This document shows positions 47,315 through 56,158 of a stretch of 64,000 bases of DNA, piece after piece (the first letter of the stretch is position 1; each line of letters opens with the position of its first letter). Below the pieces are notes generated by a model. That model had not been told where the DNA came from, did not search any database, and worked only from the letters and a program-made list of their open reading frames with translations. Location of the stretch: assembly GCA_964603125.1 (NCBI GenBank), contig CAZRUA010000005.1:1-64000 (forward strand), read 5' to 3'. Both the position numbers and the translations under genes were made by a program. This DNA comes from CAZRUA01 sp964603125 (GTDB lineage: Bacteria > Bacteroidota > Bacteroidia > B-17B0 > Aurantibacillaceae).

Positions 47315-50300
47315 TTATTTATTTATTACAATTCTTTTACTAACAAGATTACCGTTAATGTTTGCTTTAACAATATATATTCCATTACTTAAATTATTTA
47401 AATCAACATTTGTAGTTAATGAATTTGTTTTATGTATGAAGTTTGAAACAACTTGACCTAAAGCATCGTAAACTAAAACACTAATATTTGTATTATATAA
47501 TTCTGAAGTTTTAAAGCTTACAATTCCGTTACTTGGATTTGGATAAATATATATACCGTTATCAAGTGTTACATTGTCTTGTAATCCTATCATACGTGCA
47601 CTAGTAGAGCGTATATTAGAGCGAGAAGTGTTGATAGGACCACGTGTTGGATCACATGAAATCATAGGCCCAGCTTCAATTTGATAGTTTATAACTTGAG
47701 CTGCAACGGGAGCATTTGTATCAGTATATGAGAACAATGTACTAGCAACGCTATCGATTTTTTCCCATCCAAAAATATCAGTATATCTCCAGATGTAGAA
47801 TGTTGGGTGAGTTTGTCCAACATAATTGTCCCAAATTAAATTCCAATTTGTACCAACACCTGCATTTACTGTTAAATGTATTGTTTTATGTAATGAACTT
47901 TGTTGGGATTCTTGACCACAAGTACCAACTGCTGTTATTTTATAACGCCATCCTCTAACAGTTGGATCTGCTATTGAATCTGTCCATAAATGCAAGCTAT
48001 CCTTGTGAACGTTTCCAACCTTATAATAAAAACCTGCAACAGATGATTCGCGATAAATATTGAAAGATGCTAATCCAGTTTGATTAACTGCCTCCCATGC
48101 TACTTGGTTCGTATTTGTAGTTGAATCTACTGTAACTATACAAATTGGATTTGTTAACATTGGAGTTTCTTCTACATCAACTACTTTAATTGATTTACAT
48201 CCTGAAGAATTTGTAATTGTTAATGTGTATGTGCCTGGACCAACATTTAACAAGTCGCCCGAAGTAACATTACCTGGTGTCCAATTGTAAGTGTAACCGT
48301 TATTACCAGCAACCTGATAAGCAGTTGTATAAATACTTGAACCTGATGAACCACAATTAATTGAGCTTACTGAATCGACAGCCACGTTAGGCCCATTTGT
48401 ATTATTAACTACAACATCTTCCTCTTTAATACATCCGTTTTGATCAAGTAAAATTAAATGATATACTCCACTGCTTAAAGAACTAATATTAGCAGATGTT
48501 GCCCCATTGTCCCAAACATAATTATAAGTTGCGCTTGGAGGCATAACTGTAGTTTGTATTTGCCCGTTGCTAGAACCACAAGTTGCTGGTACAACATTAA
48601 AGCTCAAATTAAACGGATTTGGTTCAGTAATCGTATAACTTTTTGCTGCTATACATCCATTAGCATCTGTAACTAGTAATTCGTAAGGACCTGCTATTAA
48701 ATTATTAACGTCTTGTGCTGTAACTCCATTTGACCACTGATATGTATAAGGAGCAGAACCACCAAAAGCGTTGATATCAATAGAGCCATTATTTCCGCCG
48801 CTGCAACTTGCATTTAAAATGCTGTTTGTTGTTATGGTTGGTGCTTGTGCGTCACTAACTGCCGACATTACACGTGAACTACAACCGTATTTATCTGTAA
48901 CTGTTAATTCGTACAACCCAGAGTATAATGAGTCAGCAACCAATCCTTTATCCCCATTTGTCCAACTATAAGTTAATGGTGGGTTTGCAGCGTAATTTAC
49001 AATTGTTATAACCTTACCATTACTTTGTCCACAAGTTGCGTTAATAGGTGTAGTAGAAACTGTAATACGAGTATCGGGTAAATTAATTACTTGCTCCAAT
49101 GTATCCATTACACCACAAGCATTAGAAACATATACTTTTATTGTGTAAGAGCCTGGTGCTGAAAATTTGTGTTTTGCTGTTGCAAAAACTAAATTACTGT
49201 TAACCAAAGGGCTTCCGTCACCAAAATCAAAAATGTAACTACTTCCACCAATTGCAGAGAAGTTTAATTCATCTTGATAACATAAAACAACTTCGTCATC
49301 ATAAAGAATTTGAGCCTCTGAAAGAGAAGCGTTTTGTGTAATATTAGCCTCAGTGTTTTTCACCAATTGACCTCCGCAATTTGAAGTAACTGTTGAAGTA
49401 ACATTATAGTTCCCTAATGCAGTATATTTATGTTTGAATAAAGCGTATTGACTTCCACCTTGACCAGAGAAAACAATATCAGGTTGAGTTGAACTAAATC
49501 CATCGCCAAAATTAACATTATAAGTTCCAACGCCAGCTGGGGCTATAACAAATACACTTGTATCGCCTAAACAATTACTTGTATTAATTGGAAATATTTC
49601 ATAAGAATCTTGATCTAAAGGTGCATTGGTTAATACATTAACTACATGTGAAATACTATCTATAGAACCGCAACCGTTTGTTGCATATCCCATAACAGTG
49701 TATGTTCCAGGAGCAGAGTAGGAAGCTTGAATGTAACTAATTGTACTTGATTGTCCGTTACCGAAATCAATCAAGTAGGAATTTTGTATACCTCCAGCAT
49801 TAAAATCAATGATTCCAGCTTGATTTACACATAATGTATCTGGCATTGTTAATTGAATACCTGTAACAGGTAAATTATTTACAACACGAACAGAATCTGT
49901 GTAAGAAACACTAACTCCACAACCATTTGTAACCGTTAATGTAACCGGATAAACACCTAAAGTACTATAAACCGTTTTAGGATAGCTTAACGTAGAAACA
50001 TCACCATTACCAAAAGTCCAGTTATAATTTGGATAAGTTCCTTGTGTACTAAAAAACACTTCTGTTTGTGGACAAACAGAATAAGCCCCTTGAAAATAAG
50101 GTGTACTCGTTGTTGTTGAATTAGAACTAACATGAACAGTATCTGTTGCAGTTAAAGAATTTCCACAACCATTAAATACAGTTAAACTAATCACATAATC
50201 GCCCACATTAGCATAACCATGTGTTAAGGTATTATTACTTGAAAAGCCATCACCATAATCGATGAAATAATCATAAACCTGTGCCTCTTGAAAATAAGCA

Positions 50301-50929
50301 TTAATAGGATCATTAGGGCAAATACTATCTTGAGGAATATTAAACGGAGACATCAATGTAACTGGTAAACCATTTTGAACAGTAACGGTTGTATTTAAAA
50401 CCGTATTTGCTGAAGGACAATCAGGAAAACTAGCTGTGCAAGTAACACTATAAGTGCCAGCTACTGCGTAGCTATGACTAACTGCTGCGTTGTTTCCTGT
50501 GATGGTGTTACCATCACCAAAATTGTAAGTGAAAGTAGCGTTAGTTCCAGGATAAGCCAGTGAAAAATTAATGGGATCATTAGGACAAACTTGACCATTA
50601 CTTGGTGAAGTGTAAATTTGACTAACCCCTTGAAGGTTAAACGAACCGAATGCATATCCCAGATAAGCCCAACTATTATCGTAAACACTACAGTTTAAAG
50701 GTATAAACCCTCCAGTATTAAATAGATGGGAATGGTTAGGAGTAGTTGAAGTATCAGATATACCACCCGGATAATACCATACGTAATAAGTTCCTGACAA
50801 GCCATTCACATTCAAACTGGCTGTGGTTGGAGGACAATTGCCCGACGGCAAATTAACACTGATTGAGGATTGAGCCCTTGCCCAAGCCGTTGCAATCAGT
50901 AAGATTAAAGTTAGATAAATTTTTTTCAT
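47315..50929 (-). CDS. PKD/SprB-repeat T9SS-secreted surface protein
   Basis: 1204 residues from the ATG at 50929, which starts the signal peptide ('KKIYLTLILLIATAWARA'); an in-frame TTG further up is not needed. A row of PKD-like domains (about residues 90-610, each with 'YTVSFGDG' or '(Y/F)DFGDG' and 'YSVTCTASF'-type strands) is followed by four SprB-like repeats (about 615-910, 'SCSGGNNGSIDINAFGGSAPY' in part), a fibronectin-like part and a T9SS type A sorting domain ('IYPNPSNG', 'NGIYIVKANI'). It is transcribed from a promoter with the shared 21-bp box and ended by its own terminator, directly upstream of the two-component genes. Confidence 0.92.
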   Translation of the reverse strand: MKKIYLTLILLIATAWARAQSSISVNLPSGNCPPTTASLNVNGLSGTYYVWYYPGGISDTSTTPNHSHLFNTGGFIPLNCSVYDNSWAYLGYAFGSFNLQGVSQIYTSPSNGQVCPNDPINFSLAYPGTNATFTYNFGDGNTITGNNAAVSHSYAVAGTYSVTCTASFPDCPSANTVLNTTVTVQNGLPVTLMSPFNIPQDSICPNDPINAYFQEAQVYDYFIDYGDGFSSNNTLTHGYANVGDYVISLTVFNGCGNSLTATDTVHVSSNSTTTSTPYFQGAYSVCPQTEVFFSTQGTYPNYNWTFGNGDVSTLSYPKTVYSTLGVYPVTLTVTNGCGVSVSYTDSVRVVNNLPVTGIQLTMPDTLCVNQAGIIDFNAGGIQNSYLIDFGNGQSSTISYIQASYSAPGTYTVMGYATNGCGSIDSISHVVNVLTNAPLDQDSYEIFPINTSNCLGDTSVFVIAPAGVGTYNVNFGDGFSSTQPDIVFSGQGGSQYALFKHKYTALGNYNVTSTVTSNCGGQLVKNTEANITQNASLSEAQILYDDEVVLCYQDELNFSAIGGSSYIFDFGDGSPLVNSNLVFATAKHKFSAPGSYTIKVYVSNACGVMDTLEQVINLPDTRITVSTTPINATCGQSNGKVITIVNYAANPPLTYSWTNGDKGLVADSLYSGLYELTVTDKYGCSSRVMSAVSDAQAPTITTNSILNASCSGGNNGSIDINAFGGSAPYTYQWSNGVTAQDVNNLIAGPYELLVTDANGCIAAKSYTITEPNPFNLSFNVVPATCGSSNGQIQTTVMPPSATYNYVWDNGATSANISSLSSGVYHLILLDQNGCIKEEDVVVNNTNGPNVAVDSVSSINCGSSGSSIYTTAYQVAGNNGYTYNWTPGNVTSGDLLNVGPGTYTLTITNSSGCKSIKVVDVEETPMLTNPICIVTVDSTTNTNQVAWEAVNQTGLASFNIYRESSVAGFYYKVGNVHKDSLHLWTDSIADPTVRGWRYKITAVGTCGQESQQSSLHKTIHLTVNAGVGTNWNLIWDNYVGQTHPTFYIWRYTDIFGWEKIDSVASTLFSYTDTNAPVAAQVINYQIEAGPMISCDPTRGPINTSRSNIRSTSARMIGLQDNVTLDNGIYIYPNPSNGIVSFKTSELYNTNISVLVYDALGQVVSNFIHKTNSLTTNVDLNNLSNGIYIVKANINGNLVSKRIVINK

Positions 50930-50947
50930 AGTTTTATTTTTATGATA

Positions 50948-50995
50948 CAAATTTATCTTAGCCTTAGGGCACTCACAATCCTGTAATTAGGTATA
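50948..50995 (-). promoter_or_regulatory. Promoter with shared 21-bp box (copy 3)
   Basis: On the minus strand the box reads TATACCTAATTACAGGATTG plus T (50975-50995); exactly 20 bases after its TTG is TAAATTTG (50948-50955), a good -7 box, 18 bases before the start codon. Confidence 0.78.
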
Positions 50996-51061
50996 TTATA
51001 AAATATATACGATTTAGAGTGTTGTTTTAAACTCTAATAAGAAAACAAAGCAGTTATTTAT

Positions 51062-51088
51062 AAAAAAAGGCTCCTAATGGAGCCTTTA
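51062..51088 (-). terminator. Rho-independent terminator
   Basis: 9-bp perfect stem AAAGGCTCC / GGAGCCTTT with a 4-base loop and a T-run on the minus strand, after the gene at 51114. Confidence 0.88.
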
Positions 51089-51113
51089 AAAATTGATACT
51101 ATAATTGTAATAA

Positions 51114-51494
51114 TTAAGCTAAAGCCTTTTTCAGGTAATCTTCCAAGGATTTTTTGGTTAAGCTATTCATATTGATGTAAAAAGTAGTTCCTTCTTTTTC
51201 TAATGTTCCGCAACCCATCTCGCGATTTTTTAAATGGTTAGCTGTATCTTTTTCTAGGTTTGCTAACATCACTTTTAAGCGGCCCCATTGTTTTTCTCCA
51301 ATAGTAATGCTTTTATCTTTACCACCATCATATTCGCCCGATGAGCTGTCTTTCTTTTTTACAGCTGTATATTTAATTGATGTTTCGGTAATTTCATATT
51401 TATTGTTGTTACCATCAATATAAACAAATGTAGTTTGTGCTTTTGTTAAACTGAAAACAAAAATGCTTAATAAAATTAAAGTTGATTTTAACAT
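51114..51494 (-). CDS. Small secreted protein of unknown function
   Basis: 126 residues with a signal peptide ending 'SLTKAQ'. The mature part has 'FVYIDGNNNKYEIT', a Lys/Asp/Ser-rich loop and a helical C-terminus; one Cys in 'REMGCGTLEKEGT'. No family is recognised. It has its own promoter and terminator, so it is a single-gene unit. Confidence 0.8.
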   Translation of the reverse strand: MLKSTLILLSIFVFSLTKAQTTFVYIDGNNNKYEITETSIKYTAVKKKDSSSGEYDGGKDKSITIGEKQWGRLKVMLANLEKDTANHLKNREMGCGTLEKEGTTFYINMNSLTKKSLEDYLKKALA

Positions 51495-51517
51495 AGTAGT
51501 GAGTTGTTAATATTATT

Positions 51518-51549
51518 CAAATATAACACAGTTTGCTTTAATTCCCAAA
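51518..51549 (-). promoter_or_regulatory. Promoter of the small secreted protein gene
   Basis: On the minus strand TTTG (51546-51549), 20 bases, then TATATTTG (51518-51525). This is a textbook Bacteroidota -33/-7 pair. Confidence 0.75.
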
Positions 51550-51610
51550 TAATTAAAAAGCGCCCAACTGAATATCTTTTCTTAAATTTATCGCCCCAAC
51601 AAAACAGCAT

Positions 51611-53197
51611 ATGAGTAAAATAGTTATCGGAACCCGAGGAAGCGACTTGGCTTTATGGCAAGCAAATTATACCAAACAATTACTAGAAGGGAAAGGACAT
51701 GAAGTTGAGATTAAAATAATTGAAACCGATGGAGACCGCTCTCAACAATGGAATACAAGTTTTGATAAATTAGAAGGAAAGGGTTTTTTTACCAAAGAAC
51801 TTGAAGATGCTTTATTAAGCAGAACTATTGATGTTGCTGTACATTCGCACAAAGATTTACCAACTGTAATGCCTGATGGTTTAATGATTGCGGGTGTTTC
51901 GGACAGAGAGGATCCTTCTGATATATTAATTATTAAAAAGGATGCTGTTGATGATAAAAAGAAATTTTCATTAAAAGAAGGTGCTATTGTAGGAACTTCA
52001 TCCGCAAGAAGAAAATCACAATTACTAGCCTTTAGAGATGATGTTGTCATTAAGGATTTAAGAGGCAATGTACCAACGCGTATCAAAAAATTATCTACCG
52101 AAGGATATGATGCAATTTTATTAGCGAATGCAGGTTTAGAAAGATTGAAAATCGATTTATCCGAGTTTCATTATGAAATCTTAAAACCTTCCGAGTTTGT
52201 TCCTGCGCCCGCACAGGGTGTTTTGGCTTGGCAAATACACGAAGATAATTTTGCTATGGCAAATATTTTTGATGAGCTAACCAATTGGGACGTGCAAATT
52301 GCAATTAATATTGAGCGTAAAATTTTAAACTTATTTGAAGGTGGTTGTCAATTACCATTAGGTGCATACTGCGAAATTGATTTGAATGATAAGGACAGAC
52401 GTGTGTTTAAAGTTTGGACATCAGTGGCGGACGCTTGGGATACACAGCCGCGCCAAATGTATTTCGAAAGTACCAATACTGAAGACTATGAGGAAGATAT
52501 AGTAAATCAAATAAAGAAAATAACAGGAAAGAAGGTTTTCGTTTCAAAAAATTTCAGAGAAGGAGATTATCTTCCAAAAGCATTAACAAAATTAGGATTT
52601 GAAGTAGAGGGAAAAAGTTTAATTGAGTTCAAATTAAATCCAATACGTAATTTTCCTTTAACTGATTGGGTTTTCTTTAGCAGCAAGCAATGCATAAAGT
52701 ATTTTTTCATGCAAAAGCCAACATTAAAAGAAGGTGTAAAATTTGGATGTATAAGTAAACAAACATCTTTAGACCTCCGCGAGGCCGGTTATAGGGCTAG
52801 TTTTATAGGACAGTCAACTGATACAAAATTGGTTGGTAAACAGTTTGCTTCGGTTGTTGGAAGTTCACGTGTTTTATTTCCTATATCGCAAGGAAGTATG
52901 CGTACTATTCAGTGGCAATTTCCAAAGGCCGAAAACGCAATGGATTTAGTGGTTTATCAAACAATAAAACAATCTATTGAAATTAGCCCAGAAACGGAAG
53001 TTCTTGTGTTTACAAGCCCAAGCAATGTGGAAGCTTATTTTGAAAAAAACAAATTCGCGCCAAACCAAAAGGCAATTGCAATGGGAGAAGCAACAGAGAA
53101 TATGTTAAGAAAAAAAGGTGTTTTAAAATGCATTAAGCCAATATCTTTTGATGATTTAGGTTTGTTTCAATGTGTTTTAAAGACATCGGTAATGTAA
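51611..53197 (+). CDS. hemCD: Fused porphobilinogen deaminase and uroporphyrinogen-III synthase (HemC-HemD)
   Basis: 528 residues. The first 300 are HemC: 'IGTRGSDLALWQA', 'HSHKDLPT', 'VGTSSARRKSQL' and 'FEGGCQLPLGAYC', the last with the Cys (about 245) that holds the dipyrromethane cofactor. Residues from about 300 are HemD-like ('VFFSSKQCIKYFF', 'VFTSPSNVEAYF', 'AIAMGEATENMLRKKG'). Together they turn four porphobilinogens into uroporphyrinogen III for haem and sirohaem. The fusion is known in Bacteroidota. After the stop is a short ATACCCA/TGGGTAT hairpin without a T-tract. Confidence 0.94.
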   Translation: MSKIVIGTRGSDLALWQANYTKQLLEGKGHEVEIKIIETDGDRSQQWNTSFDKLEGKGFFTKELEDALLSRTIDVAVHSHKDLPTVMPDGLMIAGVSDREDPSDILIIKKDAVDDKKKFSLKEGAIVGTSSARRKSQLLAFRDDVVIKDLRGNVPTRIKKLSTEGYDAILLANAGLERLKIDLSEFHYEILKPSEFVPAPAQGVLAWQIHEDNFAMANIFDELTNWDVQIAINIERKILNLFEGGCQLPLGAYCEIDLNDKDRRVFKVWTSVADAWDTQPRQMYFESTNTEDYEEDIVNQIKKITGKKVFVSKNFREGDYLPKALTKLGFEVEGKSLIEFKLNPIRNFPLTDWVFFSSKQCIKYFFMQKPTLKEGVKFGCISKQTSLDLREAGYRASFIGQSTDTKLVGKQFASVVGSSRVLFPISQGSMRTIQWQFPKAENAMDLVVYQTIKQSIEISPETEVLVFTSPSNVEAYFEKNKFAPNQKAIAMGEATENMLRKKGVLKCIKPISFDDLGLFQCVLKTSVM

Positions 53198-53261
53198 TAT
53201 ACCCACCAATGGGTATGCGAAATACCCTTTAAGCTGTATAAAGCGGCGTAGTTAGTTCATG

Positions 53262-53269
53262 TAATTTTG
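53262..53269 (+). promoter_or_regulatory. -7 box before the gene at 53285
   Basis: TAATTTTG matches TAnnTTTG, 15 bases before the ATG. No clear -33 element. Confidence 0.45.
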
Positions 53270-53284
53270 AAAAAAAGAATTACT

Positions 53285-54295
53285 ATGAACAAATTATTAA
53301 AATACGCTTTACTTTCAACAGGATTAAGTTTAGGAACTATAACTGCTCAAACAGATTGGCCAACAGATGGCAACTTTGTTGTAGATACTTTAGTAAGTCG
53401 AACTTCATGTCAGCCATTGGTAATTGCAGCTGGTGGTATGTATGAAATGAACGATATGCTTACAAGCACAAATTCGGGAGATTATGGTTTGTATGGTTAT
53501 GCTCGTTATAGAGTGGGTAGAATTTTTTCGGCATCAGCCTTTATTACCCAAGGTTTTTTAAGTGTTCCTAACGGTGGTGGAACAACAGGTTCTCAAGAAT
53601 TTAGAGGTGTTTTGTTTTTTAAAAAATCAGTGGAATATGCTGGGGGTTCAAAAAAGCTAGGAAGAGTAAGTAATGGAGGAGGAACGTACACAGAGTTTTC
53701 GGCACCTTATAAATACCCACAAGGAAGTTACATTGGTTTAACGGGTTCTTTTATCAATAGAAAAGCTTTCGAAACAATTAAATCGGATAGTACTGGTAAG
53801 TTTGGTAAAATTACACGTATATCAGATAATTTTGATTTAAAAGATACTGTAGCTACCTTCAGTGTAAACTCACAAGTAATTAGTGCGGGTTTTGCATTTA
53901 GTGTTGCTAGCAAATTTAAGGGAAGAGTTAGAGCAAATATTAACGGCAGACATGTAAAGAGAACAATACGTAAAAGCATGTCATTTGACGGAGCTTTTGA
54001 AGCTTTAATAGGATTAAACGTAAAGGAGAGTAACAATTTATTTATTGTTAATGGTAAGAATGATGCAAATTACGTAAACAACTATTCGTTTAGTGGTACT
54101 CAAGTGAAAAAAATTGGTTGGAGAATGTGGGCTTGTGGTAAAATAAATAGTTTATTTAGTGTAACTATGCAAATGGGTGCGCGTCCTGGAATAAAAGATA
54201 ATACAGTTGATTACGATGGTCCAAAAATATTTAGCAAAGTGTTTCAGAACATGTATTTTAATATGGGATTAGGTTTAGCAATTGGAGCTTTATAA
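53285..54295 (+). CDS. Putative outer-membrane protein of unknown function
   Basis: 336 residues from the ATG at 53285, which begins a signal peptide ('ALLSTGLSLGTITAQ'); a TTG six codons earlier overlaps the -7 box and is unlikely. The mature chain alternates polar and hydrophobic residues with many Gly and aromatic residues ('GDYGLYGYARYRVGRIFSA', 'WRMWACGKINSLFSVTMQMG') and ends '...NMGLGLAIGAL', as in beta-barrel outer-membrane proteins, though the last residue is Leu rather than Phe/Tyr. No family is recognised. Confidence 0.75.
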   Translation: MNKLLKYALLSTGLSLGTITAQTDWPTDGNFVVDTLVSRTSCQPLVIAAGGMYEMNDMLTSTNSGDYGLYGYARYRVGRIFSASAFITQGFLSVPNGGGTTGSQEFRGVLFFKKSVEYAGGSKKLGRVSNGGGTYTEFSAPYKYPQGSYIGLTGSFINRKAFETIKSDSTGKFGKITRISDNFDLKDTVATFSVNSQVISAGFAFSVASKFKGRVRANINGRHVKRTIRKSMSFDGAFEALIGLNVKESNNLFIVNGKNDANYVNNYSFSGTQVKKIGWRMWACGKINSLFSVTMQMGARPGIKDNTVDYDGPKIFSKVFQNMYFNMGLGLAIGAL

Positions 54296-54321
54296 AATAT
54301 AGATTAAACAAAAGGGAATGA

Positions 54322-54350
54322 GGTAGGCGAGAGCTTACCTTTTTCTTTTT
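54322..54350 (+). terminator. Rho-independent terminator
   Basis: 7-bp stem GGTAGGC / GCTTACC with a GAGA loop and TTTTTCTTTTT, 27 bases past the stop at 54295. Confidence 0.85.
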
Positions 54351-54357
54351 ATAAAAC

Positions 54358-55401
54358 TCAGTAGTTTGGTGCTTTAAACCTAGGGTCGGTTAAAAAGGTT
54401 TTATCGGTTAGGGTTTTTAAAAAGGCAATGATATTTCGTTTATCATCTTCATTAATATTTATTGAATTTTTAAGCTTTCCGGATATATTGATGGTTTGTT
54501 GAATACCGGCAGAATAGTGAAATAAAACCATTTGTAGGCTTTTAAATCTACCATCGTGCATATAAGGATAAGACACCTCAATATTGCGTAAAGAGGGAAC
54601 TTTAAATTTAAGTGAATCGCTTTTTAGATGGGTAATTTTTATTCGACCTCCATCATTTAATTCAGTGTCAACAGGTAAACCATTATTTTCAAATGAATTG
54701 TTTGTGAATAGGGGCTCTCTGTGGCACGACTCGCAGTGTTTGCGAAATAGAAGTAAACCTTTACTCTCTGATTCGGTAAATGCAAAACCTTTTTCTTTAC
54801 GCATTACTTTATCGTATTTAGAATTATACGAAACAAACGAAGTCATGTATTGAGCAAGAGCTTTTAAAAAGTATTGTCCTGTTATTTTTGTACTATCACC
54901 AAAAGCATCTTTAAATAAGCTTTTATAAGTATTAGATTTTTTAAGTTTTGAAATAATCACATCAAGTTTATTGTCCATTTCTACTTTGTTTTCAATAGGA
55001 GCTAATGGTTGCACTTCAATATGATTTATACCACCATCCCACATAAAATTTTTAGTCCACGCCGTATTCATTATGGATAGGGTATTTCTATTTCCTTGAA
55101 GACCATCAATACCATGACTTAAAGCGTGATCAACATGAGTATAGTTTGTGTTTTGTAAATGACAACTAGCGCATGAAGTTGAACTATCTCGAGAAAGAAT
55201 AGGGTCGAAAAAAAGCTTTTTCCCCAATTGAAAACCATTTTCGGTGATAGGATTTTTTTTAAAATCGTAAACAGATTTTGGCCAACCTTTAGGAACAACA
55301 ATTTTAATGGGTTTATCATTAGTTTTTTGTAAAACACTATAAGTAAATGAAGAAAGAATAATCATAATACTGAATGCAACTAGTAAATAAACTTTCCTCA
55401 T
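54358..55401 (-). CDS. Dihaem cytochrome-c peroxidase/MauG family protein, MbnH-like
   Basis: 347 residues with an N-terminal membrane/signal segment. Two haem c sites, CASCH and CESCH, and the family segments 'GKKLFFDPILSRD', 'GLQGNRNTLSIMNTAW', 'FMWDGGI' and 'VPSLRNIEVSYPYMHDGRF'. It lies two bases after the MbnP-like gene. In methanotrophs MbnH, a MauG-like enzyme, oxidises a Trp of its MbnP partner to kynurenine and so creates a copper site. The same pair here suggests that reaction in the periplasm rather than plain peroxide removal; that is inference from pairing. Confidence 0.88.
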   Translation of the reverse strand: MRKVYLLVAFSIMIILSSFTYSVLQKTNDKPIKIVVPKGWPKSVYDFKKNPITENGFQLGKKLFFDPILSRDSSTSCASCHLQNTNYTHVDHALSHGIDGLQGNRNTLSIMNTAWTKNFMWDGGINHIEVQPLAPIENKVEMDNKLDVIISKLKKSNTYKSLFKDAFGDSTKITGQYFLKALAQYMTSFVSYNSKYDKVMRKEKGFAFTESESKGLLLFRKHCESCHREPLFTNNSFENNGLPVDTELNDGGRIKITHLKSDSLKFKVPSLRNIEVSYPYMHDGRFKSLQMVLFHYSAGIQQTINISGKLKNSININEDDKRNIIAFLKTLTDKTFLTDPRFKAPNY

Positions 55402-55403
55402 AG

Positions 55404-56099
55404 TTATTGCGCTTCAAACATTAATTTATAATTCTCAGCCATCATTAAAGCTTGAGCATTTGGCATCACAATTTTATTGGTTTGGTTAAGTTGAATATTC
55501 TTAAACCAAGCCGCAGCATTAGCTTTTAAAATTATTTTATTACTATTATTATTTAACGGTAAGCTAACATGTTGAATACTTTTGTAAGGATTTAAATATC
55601 CACCAATATGAAATTCAAAAGTATTGTGAAGTGTTTTGCAGCTTTTGCTTCTGCCTTCTAATTTAGCATTAATGTAACCGCTGTTCCAAGCCCAATACAT
55701 TCCATTAACGGGGTCTAAATCACCTCCTAAAGCACCCGAAACATTTGCTAAACTATCTACTCCAATATTAAATTCAATTTTAGTAATTTGCTCTTGCGGA
55801 ACATCGGGTAACTTAAAAAATAATCTCAACGAGTCCTCAGCATCAATTAAATGATAGGAGTTTTTTTCTTCAAAAATGTTACCATTGGCAAAATATAGTT
55901 TAAGGGATGAGATGTAAAATCTAAATCGATCGATGTAAATACTATCACCATTTTGGGTATGGTATTTTTCTTTTTCAAGAATAAGAGGCTTATTATTAAA
56001 GCTTGGTTTTATTTCAATAATTATATCTTTATTAGGACGAAGCACAAAGCCGCCCAATAAAATATAAATAAATAAAACTAAACTTATTTTTTTTAGCAT
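55404..56099 (-). CDS. MbnP-family copper-binding protein
   Basis: 231 residues with a signal peptide. Family segments seen: 'YIDRFRFYISSLKLYF', 'EFNIGVDSLANVSGALGGDLDP', 'VNGMYWAWNSGYINAKLEG' (about residues 130-148) and 'FEFHIGGY'. The Trp-rich 'YWAWNSGY' segment is a plausible site of the Trp modified in MbnP, but which Trp cannot be told without alignment. It is the first gene of a two-gene operon with the MbnH-like enzyme and has a 12-bp palindrome directly before its start codon. Confidence 0.85.
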   Translation of the reverse strand: MLKKISLVLFIYILLGGFVLRPNKDIIIEIKPSFNNKPLILEKEKYHTQNGDSIYIDRFRFYISSLKLYFANGNIFEEKNSYHLIDAEDSLRLFFKLPDVPQEQITKIEFNIGVDSLANVSGALGGDLDPVNGMYWAWNSGYINAKLEGRSKSCKTLHNTFEFHIGGYLNPYKSIQHVSLPLNNNSNKIILKANAAAWFKNIQLNQTNKIVMPNAQALMMAENYKLMFEAQ

Positions 56100-56100
56100 T

Positions 56101-56140
56101 GATTTGGTATTTCAATATTAGACTACTAAAATACCAAATC
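56101..56140. repeat. 12-bp inverted repeat before the mbnP-like gene
   Basis: Perfect arms GATTTGGTATTT and AAATACCAAATC separated by 16 bases, ending one base before the start codon. The spacer holds TAATATTG on the minus strand, one mismatch from TAnnTTTG. It would suit an operator or a hairpin that hides the ribosome binding site. Confidence 0.6.
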
Positions 56141-56158
56141 CCTTCGCTAAACAGCGAT

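Noticed and set aside
53199..53216. Hairpin after hemCD as a terminator
   Set aside because: The stem has no T-tract on the + strand, so evidence is too weak for a call.
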